Positions 7,827 to 12,393 of a DNA stretch of 12,393 nucleotides are shown piece by piece. Under the pieces are notes generated by a model. It did not search any database. It worked only from the letters and a program-made list of their open reading frames with translations, and was not told the origin of the DNA. The stretch spans positions 1 to 12,393 of the forward strand of contig CAJULU010000079.1 in assembly GCA_910587575.1 (NCBI GenBank), in the 5' to 3' direction. Every line of letters starts with the position of its first letter. Position 1 is the first letter of the stretch. This DNA comes from an uncultured Dorea sp. GTDB taxonomy: Bacteria > Bacillota > Clostridia > Lachnospirales > Lachnospiraceae. Both the position numbers and the translations under genes were made by a program.

Positions 7827-9760
7827 GTGGGAAACAGAAAAAGAAAGCCGCTGCAAAAACAAAATCCGTGTCATTGTCCGGAAATCTGAAAAGCATGATC
7901 CGGGAGAAAATGCCTCCCATAGACGCGAAACGCCTGCTTATGCTGAATATCCCGTATGCGATCATATTTTATCTGGTGGACAAAGAAGCATGGCTGTACC
8001 GCCACTGTATCGGAGAGTCCCTTGTAGATAAGGCAATGGCATTGTTCTTAAATTTCCAATTAGCGTTTAAGAATCCTTTGCCAAGTATTCATGGGTATGA
8101 TTTGCTGGCCGGGGTAATCGGAGCTGCTATTGTGAAGATCATTGTATATATGAAAGGGAAAAACGCAAAAAAATACCGGCATGGGGAGGAGTATGGTTCT
8201 GCTCGGTGGGGGACACCGAAAGACATTGCCCCCTTTATTGATCCGGTATTTGAAAATAACATCCTTTTAACGCAGACGGAACGGTTGACCATGAACAGCA
8301 GGCCGAAGCTGCCAAAGTATGCCAGGAATAAGAATGTCATCATTATAGGCGGCTCCGGTTCCGGCAAGACAAGGTTCTATGTAAAGCCGCAGCTCATGCA
8401 GATGACGCCAAATGTTTCGTATGTTGTCACTGATCCGAAAGGAACAATACTGGTCGAATGCGGGGAAATGTTAAAGCATGGTACACCAAAAATGAAAGAC
8501 GGAAAGCCGGTACGGGACAAGAATGGGAAGGTGGTTTATGAACCATATAAGATAAAGGTTCTGAATACCATCAATTTCAAGAAAAGTATGCATTACAACC
8601 CGTTCCGGTATATCCGTTCGGAAAAAGATATTTTAAAGCTGGTGAATACGATCATCGCAAATACCAAGGGGGAAGGGGAAAAATCTTCCGAGGATTTCTG
8701 GGTGAAAGCCGAGCGGCTCCTGTATTGTGCCTTAATCGGCTACATCTATTATGAAGCGCCGGAGGAAGAACAGAACTTCTCTACATTACTGGAATTTATC
8801 AACGCTTCGGAAGCCAGGGAGGATGACGAGGAATTTAAAAATGCTGTAGATGAATTATTTGAAGAATTGGAGAAAGAAAAGCCGGAACACTTTGCCGTGC
8901 GGCAGTATAAAAAATACAAACTTGCGGCGGGCAAGACAGCAAAATCTATCCTGATTTCCTGTGGTGCAAGATTAGCGCCGTTTGATATTGCAGAATTACG
9001 GGAACTGACTTCCTATGATGAAATGGAGCTGGATATGATCGGGGATCAGCGCACGGCAATGTTTATCATTATCTCTGACACGGATGACACGTTTAATTTC
9101 ATCGTGGCCATAATGTATACCCAGCTATTCAATTTATTGTGTGACCGTGCGGACGATGTGCATGGGGGCAGGCTTCCTTACCATGTAAGGCTGTTGTTGG
9201 ACGAGTTCAGCAATATCGGGCAGATCCCGAAGTTTGACAAGCTGATTGCCACGATACGGAGCAGGGAAATATCAGCATCTATTATTTTACAGTCACAGAG
9301 CCAGTTGAAAACTATCTATAAAGATGCAGCCGAGACAATCCTGGGCAATTGTGACACCATGTTATTTCTTGGCGGCAAGGAAGGTTCTACCTTAAAGGAG
9401 ATTTCAGAAAATTTAGGGAAGGAGACGATAGACCTTTACAATACATCGGATACCCGTGGACAGAGCCGTTCTTATGGGCTGAATTATCAGAAAACAGGGA
9501 AGGAGTTAATGAGCCGGGATGAACTGGCGGTCATGGACGGGAATAAGTGTATCCTGCAGCTCCGTGGGGTGCGCCCGTTCCTAAGTGACAAGTTCGATAT
9601 TACCAGGCATAAACGGTACAAGGAATTATCGGACTATGACAAGAAGAATGCCTTTGATGTGGAGGCTTATATGAAACATCAGTTAAAAATTAGGATGAAG
9701 GAGGAATTTGATCTATATGAAGTAGAGGGAAATGAAGAAACAGCAGATGGGGAGCGGTAG
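7823..9760 (+). CDS. virD4: VirD4/TraG-type type IV secretion coupling protein
   Basis: 645-residue coupling ATPase that would sit in the membrane and pass the relaxase-DNA complex to the secretion channel. Two hydrophobic segments lie near residues 39-52 and 92-110, followed by the cytosolic ATPase. Walker A is GGSGSGKT at 176-183. Walker B is LLLDEF with Asp460-Glu461. IILQSQSQL downstream and the GTPKDI and YNPFRYI motifs are typical of TraG/VirD4 proteins. The length is normal and the frame intact. I use TTG 7823, which overlaps the pcfB stop as TTGA; its ribosome site (GGGGG at 7810-7814) is imperfect, and an ATG at 7895 is an alternative. In related elements Maff2 and a VirB6/TrbL-like gene follow; here they are displaced by about 2.3 kb. 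Confidence 0.95.
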   Translation: MSGKQKKKAAAKTKSVSLSGNLKSMIREKMPPIDAKRLLMLNIPYAIIFYLVDKEAWLYRHCIGESLVDKAMALFLNFQLAFKNPLPSIHGYDLLAGVIGAAIVKIIVYMKGKNAKKYRHGEEYGSARWGTPKDIAPFIDPVFENNILLTQTERLTMNSRPKLPKYARNKNVIIIGGSGSGKTRFYVKPQLMQMTPNVSYVVTDPKGTILVECGEMLKHGTPKMKDGKPVRDKNGKVVYEPYKIKVLNTINFKKSMHYNPFRYIRSEKDILKLVNTIIANTKGEGEKSSEDFWVKAERLLYCALIGYIYYEAPEEEQNFSTLLEFINASEAREDDEEFKNAVDELFEELEKEKPEHFAVRQYKKYKLAAGKTAKSILISCGARLAPFDIAELRELTSYDEMELDMIGDQRTAMFIIISDTDDTFNFIVAIMYTQLFNLLCDRADDVHGGRLPYHVRLLLDEFSNIGQIPKFDKLIATIRSREISASIILQSQSQLKTIYKDAAETILGNCDTMLFLGGKEGSTLKEISENLGKETIDLYNTSDTRGQSRSYGLNYQKTGKELMSRDELAVMDGNKCILQLRGVRPFLSDKFDITRHKRYKELSDYDKKNAFDVEAYMKHQLKIRMKEEFDLYEVEGNEETADGER

Positions 9761-9765
9761 GAGGC

Positions 9766-9834
9766 ATGGATAATAAATCTATTCTTTTTACTGCATGTCA
9801 GGCTGGAACTTTGCGACACCGTGTCGCAAAGTGA
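9766..9834 (+). CDS. possible 22-codon leader reading through the first palindrome
   Basis: ATG 9766 starts just after the VirD4 stop, with AGGAGG only 1 nt away, too close for normal initiation. It encodes 22 residues ending in TLRHRVAK, which lies entirely in the palindrome at 9808-9832; the stop is TGA at 9832-9834. I list it because the TLRHxVAK reading recurs in the later small ORFs. It may not be translated. Confidence 0.15.
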   Translation: MDNKSILFTACQAGTLRHRVAK

Positions 9835-9900
9835 GTTCTATGCAAGAACATTCTTTTAGAAATTTAGAGGAGAAAACTTTACGACACGATGTCGCAAAGC
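9808..9900. repeat. composite palindromic repeat, copy 1
   Basis: Two 25-bp dyads. P1 (9808-9832) is perfect: ACTTTGCGACAC, central C, then the exact reverse complement. P2 (9876-9900) is the same dyad with three changed pairs, all transitions. Between them is a 43-nt spacer with ATGCAAGAA beginning 8 nt after P1. Copy 2 at 11804-11875 has the same layout and orientation. Twelve-bp arms around a single base suit a protein-binding dyad or cruciform better than an RNA hairpin, which needs a larger loop. It sits at the junction between the transfer backbone and the PAPS-reductase cassette. Confidence 0.9.
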
Positions 9901-9983
9901 TAAAGAACAGAAAGTATAGGCAGGGCGGGGACAAAGCGTTCGCGTATTCTCCGCTTGCCTGTAGGAAGATAGGAGGTATATGA
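9840..9983 (+). CDS. possible 47-residue leader peptide overlapping the PP-loop gene
   Basis: ATG 9840 opens a frame of 47 codons beginning MQEHSFRNLEEKTLRHDVAK and ending in a basic region. Its TGA (9981-9983) overlaps the ATG of the next gene (9980-9982) as ATGA, a layout typical of translational coupling. The second palindrome is read in frame as TLRHDVAK. The small ORF in repeat copy 2 begins MQERKTLRHGVVK, so start codon, first residues and frame are shared although the spacers differ by 21 nt (seven codons). There is no strong ribosome site before the ATG. It may be a leader, a domesticated repeat or chance. Confidence 0.3.
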   Translation: MQEHSFRNLEEKTLRHDVAKLKNRKYRQGGDKAFAYSPLACRKIGGI

Positions 9984-11275
9984 ACAGACACACGATAGGA
10001 GATCTGCATCAGATGCAGTCACTCCCCTTATCGGCAAAAATAAGAATGACGGAATACCGGATTCATCAATGGGTGGAATGTTACGGTGAAGACGGCGTAT
10101 ATGTCAGTTTCAGCGGTGGAAAAGACAGCACGGTGCTTTTGGATCTGGCAAGAAATCTTTACCCGGATATTTCAGCAGCTTATGTAGATACGGGACTGGA
10201 ATTTCCAGAAATCCGGGAATTTGTAAAACAACAGGAGAATGTTGAAATCTTAAAGCCAAAGATGAATTTCCGGCAGGTCATTGAAAAATACGGTTATCCT
10301 TTTATCGGAAAAGAAGTGGCTGGCTGTGTATATGGAGCAAGAAAATATATGCAGAAGCTGATAGAGAGGGAAAGAGGAGAGAACCATTGCGCAACAATAT
10401 CCAACCATACCTATATGGCAGACTTAGTGGGTATTGGCTACAGGAATAATAGGGAAAACGAGCTTTACCAGAGTTTAATCCGTGGGGAGATTCCAAGCAC
10501 AGAAATAAAAACGCCAGTGAGGTATTTAATTCTTCATGGGAAATACCCACATAAGGAAAAAGGCGTGGAAACATTGGAAAATTCTAAGATATACAATAAA
10601 GAACGGTATAAATTCTTTTTGGAAGCTCCGTTTGAGATTTCCGACCACTGCTGTTCTGTGATGAAGAAAACACCCATGCACAATTACGCAAAACGCACGG
10701 GGAAAATGCCAATGACCGCACAGATGGCAAGTGAAAGCCGGCTGCGGACTTCTAACTGGCTGAAAAATGGCTGCAATGGGTTCCATATGAAAAGTCCGAT
10801 CAGCAACCCGATGTCTTTTTGGGTGGAGCAGGATGTGTTGGAATATATCCATCATTACCAGATCCCGATTGCGGACGTATATGGAGAAGTACAGGCAGAA
10901 TATACGGAGAAAGGAAAAGCACAGGGAAACTCTTTGGATATGGGCATTTTTGACAAAGGTAAACCAATATATAGCACTACCGGATGCAGCAGAACCGGAT
11001 GTGTTTACTGCGGATTCGGATGCCATAGAGAGAAATCGCCGAACCGTTGGGAGCTTGCGGAGCGATTTTCTAATCCGGCAATCATAGATTATATGATGCG
11101 TGGAGGTGATTTTGATGAAAATGGCATATGGAGGCCGGATAAAAGAGGGCTTGGATTTTGGTTTGTCATTGAATGGATCAATGTGCATGGGAATTTGCAC
11201 ATTATAATGCCGCACCGTGAGAAATACTTGGGGCAGTACCTGACCGCTGAAACGGAGAAATACCTGGCTGTATAG
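9980..11275 (+). CDS. PAPS reductase/DndC-like PP-loop family protein
   Basis: 431 residues of the PP-loop ATP pyrophosphatase superfamily that includes PAPS reductase, DndC and IbrA. The ATP loop is SFSGGKDS at 43-50, followed by a conserved-looking AAYVDTGLEFPE strand near 70-81. Cysteines: C116, the pair C224-C225, and a C-terminal cluster C336-x4-C341-x2-C344-x3-C348 that could hold an Fe-S cluster or zinc. It is longer than housekeeping PAPS reductases (about 240 aa), and no sulfate-assimilation genes are nearby, so an accessory role (nucleic-acid or nucleotide thiolation, or IbrA-like regulation) is more likely than cysteine synthesis; this is inference. AGGAGGT lies only 3 nt before ATG 9980; ATG 10013 is an alternative. 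No ParB-like IbrB partner or dndB/D/E is visible. The gene looks AT-richer than the flanking transfer genes, fitting cargo. Confidence 0.88.
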   Translation: MNRHTIGDLHQMQSLPLSAKIRMTEYRIHQWVECYGEDGVYVSFSGGKDSTVLLDLARNLYPDISAAYVDTGLEFPEIREFVKQQENVEILKPKMNFRQVIEKYGYPFIGKEVAGCVYGARKYMQKLIERERGENHCATISNHTYMADLVGIGYRNNRENELYQSLIRGEIPSTEIKTPVRYLILHGKYPHKEKGVETLENSKIYNKERYKFFLEAPFEISDHCCSVMKKTPMHNYAKRTGKMPMTAQMASESRLRTSNWLKNGCNGFHMKSPISNPMSFWVEQDVLEYIHHYQIPIADVYGEVQAEYTEKGKAQGNSLDMGIFDKGKPIYSTTGCSRTGCVYCGFGCHREKSPNRWELAERFSNPAIIDYMMRGGDFDENGIWRPDKRGLGFWFVIEWINVHGNLHIIMPHREKYLGQYLTAETEKYLAV

Positions 11276-11320
11276 GATGCAGTCTGTAATATTAGAAAAT
11301 ACAGAGTATCAGGAGTGATT

Positions 11321-11686
11321 ATGGCAAATAAAAATTTAGTGGCAGAAAAAACGAATGGAGTGGTCGCTACATTTACAGTTGCAGAATGCAGTGAGTTCCA
11401 TAGTCTTGGGGAATACCATGAGGGAATAGGGACATTGGAGGAAGCTGTTTCAATTTATCAGGGAATACCATCAGAGCGTATGCATGGCATTCCCGCTATC
11501 GGCATCAACCTTCATATAAAAGGGACGGAAAAATGGGAGGACATACAAACCGACATCCTATCAGGGGATGAAATCTATACAGGTATGATCTGCCTGATTC
11601 CGGAACTTAGTGATAATTCGCAGGTACAGAAAGCAATAGAGGAAATCATTGCAAAGTTCCCGGAGAAGAATGTAGTTGATTTCTAA
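11321..11686 (+). CDS. small protein of the PP-loop cassette, similar to ICE polyvalent-protein segments
   Basis: 121 residues from ATG 11321, chosen because AGGAG (11311-11315) sits 5 nt upstream; the in-frame GTG at 11315 overlaps that site. It is a soluble, acidic, probably alpha/beta protein. The N-terminal part has ATFTVAECSEFHSLGEYHEG, then LEEAVSIYQGIP and IPAIGINLHI, ending with a helix around VQKAIEEIIAKF. I recall this run as a segment of the very large multi-domain antirestriction/helicase-type (polyvalent) proteins of related elements, so this may be a free-standing copy of that module; I cannot name the domain with certainty. It starts 45 nt after the PP-loop gene and is followed by a terminator, so the two genes probably form one transcript. 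Confidence 0.7.
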   Translation: MANKNLVAEKTNGVVATFTVAECSEFHSLGEYHEGIGTLEEAVSIYQGIPSERMHGIPAIGINLHIKGTEKWEDIQTDILSGDEIYTGMICLIPELSDNSQVQKAIEEIIAKFPEKNVVDF

Positions 11687-11751
11687 GGAAAAATGGAACC
11701 GGAGTTTAACATATCAGAGTCAAAACTGAATATAGGAATTATTTATATAGG

Positions 11752-11788
11752 CCGCTTTTCTATCCGATGGAAGCGGTTTATTTGTTTG
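11752..11788 (+). terminator. intrinsic terminator after the PP-loop cassette
   Basis: CCGCTT (11752-11757) pairs with AAGCGG (11771-11776), with two more T-G wobble pairs inside, followed by the T-rich tail TTTATTTGTTTG. It begins 66 nt after the stop at 11686 and would end the two-gene transcript. Confidence 0.7.
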
Positions 11789-11803
11789 TAAGGGTAATCG
11801 AAA

Positions 11804-11875
11804 ACTTTACGACATGATGTCGCAAAGTGGACTTAATGCAAGAAAGAAAAACTTTGCGACACGGTGTCGTAAAGT
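11804..11875. repeat. composite palindromic repeat, copy 2
   Basis: P3 (11804-11828) and P4 (11851-11875) are 25-bp dyads of the same family as copy 1, each with one changed pair (transitions within TTGCGAC/TTACGAC). The spacer is 22 nt, 21 nt shorter than in copy 1, but keeps ATGCAAGAA with the ATG 8 nt after the first palindrome. The orientation matches copy 1, so the two copies are direct repeats about 2 kb apart bracketing the PP-loop cassette. Confidence 0.9.
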
Positions 11876-11910
11876 CAGAAAGGGGAGAGAATGGTCTTTA
11901 CGGTTATTAA
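11836..11910 (+). CDS. possible 24-residue peptide in repeat copy 2
   Basis: ATG 11836 opens 24 codons beginning MQERKTLRHGVVKSERGENG, stop TAA at 11908-11910. It matches the start and palindrome frame of the 47-residue ORF at 9840. There is no clear ribosome site. It overlaps the ORF at 11891 in another frame, so at most one of these is likely to be translated efficiently. Confidence 0.2.
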   Translation: MQERKTLRHGVVKSERGENGLYGY

Positions 11911-12019
11911 GACAGTAGGATGGAAACATCCGCACCCGCCAATACGGGCAGAGCCTGCGTTTGGGAGGACACAGCCTGTTGCACAATTACACGAAAACAA
12001 AATAAAAGAGAAAGGATAA
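11891..12019 (+). CDS. possible 42-residue ORF, unrecognised
   Basis: ATG 11891 follows AGGGGAG (11881-11887) at very short spacing and runs 42 codons to TAA 12017-12019, ending 19 nt before the terminator stem at 12039. The product is basic, with GWKHPHPP and a KIKEKG end; no membrane segment or known motif. It could be a real small gene, a remnant, or chance coding in a structured RNA. Confidence 0.25.
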   Translation: MVFTVIKTVGWKHPHPPIRAEPAFGRTQPVAQLHENKIKEKG

Positions 12020-12038
12020 ACCAAATTGGATAGGGCGG

Positions 12039-12064
12039 CCGTCAGTAAATACTGGCGGTTTTTT
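12039..12064 (+). terminator. strong intrinsic terminator upstream of Maff2
   Basis: CCGTCAGT (12039-12046), loop AAAT, ACTGGCGG (12051-12058): an 8-bp stem with one wobble, then six Ts. It should stop transcription arriving from VirD4 or the cassette before Maff2. Confidence 0.8.
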
Positions 12065-12074
12065 GTTTGTGCAG

Positions 12075-12094
12075 GATGAAAAAATCATCTTTTT
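12075..12094 (+). terminator. weak second hairpin with a T run
   Basis: GATGA (12075-12079), five A loop, TCATC (12085-12089), then TTTTT. The stem is short and AT-rich, so it is a weak candidate; it may back up the terminator 11 nt upstream or be chance. Confidence 0.3.
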
Positions 12095-12118
12095 CTGATT
12101 TGGGTTTCAGGTATTGAT

Positions 12119-12334
12119 ATGGCATTTTTTACATCAGCAATCGGAATCTTAAAAACATTGGTCGTGGCAATCGGGGCCGGCCTTGCAGTGTGGGGCGTGA
12201 TCAACCTTCTGGAAGGTTATGGGAACGACAACCCAGGAGCCAAATCGCAGGGAATCAAACAACTTATGGCCGGAGGTGGGGTTGTCCTCATCGGCACACA
12301 GTTAATCCCCCTTCTTGGAAATCTGTTCAGCTAA
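12119..12334 (+). CDS. Maff2 family small membrane protein
   Basis: 71 residues with two hydrophobic segments (about residues 5-28 and 49-69) joined by a short polar loop containing GYGNDNPGAKSQGIKQLM. The Gly-rich second helix (MAGGGVVLIGTQLIPLL) and the size fit the Maff2 family, a membrane component encoded between the VirD4 and VirB6/TrbL-like genes in Tn1549/CTn-type elements. The size and two-helix topology resemble VirB2/pilin-like transfer proteins, but that role is inference. The ribosome site before ATG 12119 is poor (only AGG near 12109), which is unusual beside its neighbours. The next gene starts 21 nt after its stop. Confidence 0.88.
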   Translation: MAFFTSAIGILKTLVVAIGAGLAVWGVINLLEGYGNDNPGAKSQGIKQLMAGGGVVLIGTQLIPLLGNLFS

Positions 12335-12355
12335 TAAGGGAAAGGGGATTCATTC

Positions 12356-12393
12356 ATGTTCGATGGCATTTTTGAGGCAATCGAGGAGTGGAT
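12356..12393 (+). CDS. start of a probable VirB6/TrbL-like transfer protein (cut by window end)
   Basis: ATG 12356, with AAAGGGGA about 8 nt upstream, begins MFDGIFEAIEEW and runs off the window. Twelve residues cannot identify a family, but in related elements the gene directly after Maff2 encodes a polytopic VirB6/TrbL-like membrane protein whose N-terminus is likewise a short amphipathic stretch ending in a Trp. The call rests on position. Confidence 0.55.
   Translation, partial: MFDGIFEAIEEW

Larger units (their letters stand above)
11687..12118. other. 432-bp spacer with terminators and palindromes before Maff2
   Basis: After the 121-residue gene this stretch holds an intrinsic terminator (11752-11788), the second composite palindromic repeat (11804-11875), two overlapping weak small ORFs (11836-11910 and 11891-12019), a strong terminator (12039-12064) and a weaker terminator-like hairpin (12075-12094). 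About 11911-12030 contains short stems, including GGATG-GAAA-CATCC at 11918-11931 with a GNRA-type loop and CCCG/CGGG nearby, so a small structured RNA ending at the 12064 terminator is possible. I see no clear sigma-A promoter for Maff2. Confidence 0.6.

Noticed and set aside
9808..9832. Palindrome considered as an RNA terminator
   Set aside because: A one-base centre leaves no normal hairpin loop and no T run follows; it fits a DNA dyad better.
10526..11215. 229-codon minus-strand open frame opposite the PP-loop gene
   Set aside because: The + strand protein has a clear PP-loop motif and Cys cluster; the antisense frame has no recognisable feature.
9808..11875. Palindromic repeats considered as a CRISPR array
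   Set aside because: Only four dyads in two distant pairs, unequal spacers, genes between them, and no cas genes.

Overview
The window looks like the conjugation module of an integrative and conjugative element (Tn1549/CTn-like family) from a low-to-mid GC Gram-positive gut bacterium, most likely Lachnospiraceae or a related Clostridia. The basis is the gene set and order: giant Cna-B surface protein, DUF3789-like microprotein, Cys-rich small protein, PcfB, VirD4-type coupling protein, Maff2, start of a VirB6/TrbL-like gene. Strong AGGAGG-type ribosome sites, TTG starts and a PxTG-type sortase tail agree with this. All convincing genes are on the + strand.

Layout. 1-488: AT-rich left flank with at most one weak small membrane ORF. 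489-6641: an about 2050-residue sortase-anchored adhesin with signal peptide, thioester-like (TQXA-type) domain, about 14 Cna-B-type repeats and a C-terminal anchor. 6642-6837: a structured intergenic stretch with a long hairpin. 6838-9760: a tightly packed or overlapping block of four genes (DUF3789-like membrane peptide, eight-cysteine protein, PcfB, VirD4). 9761-12118: a segment that does not belong to the usual transfer backbone. It holds a PP-loop PAPS-reductase/DndC-like protein and a 121-residue protein, bracketed by two direct copies of a composite palindromic repeat and followed by intrinsic terminators. 12119-12393: backbone resumes with Maff2 and the first 12 codons of the next gene.

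How it fits together (inference). The adhesin would help the donor contact recipients or host surfaces. PcfB and VirD4 would deliver the relaxase-DNA complex to the type IV secretion channel. Maff2 and the VirB6/TrbL-like protein would be membrane parts of that channel. The PAPS-reductase-like gene and its partner look like cargo inserted between VirD4 and Maff2.

The most unusual observation is the cargo boundary. Four 25-bp palindromes (half-site ACTTTRCGACAY) are arranged as two pairs. Each pair encloses a small ORF that begins ATGCAAGAA exactly 8 nt after the first palindrome and reads through the second palindrome in frame, giving a K-T-L-R-H-x-V-x-K motif. The pairs flank the cassette as direct repeats.
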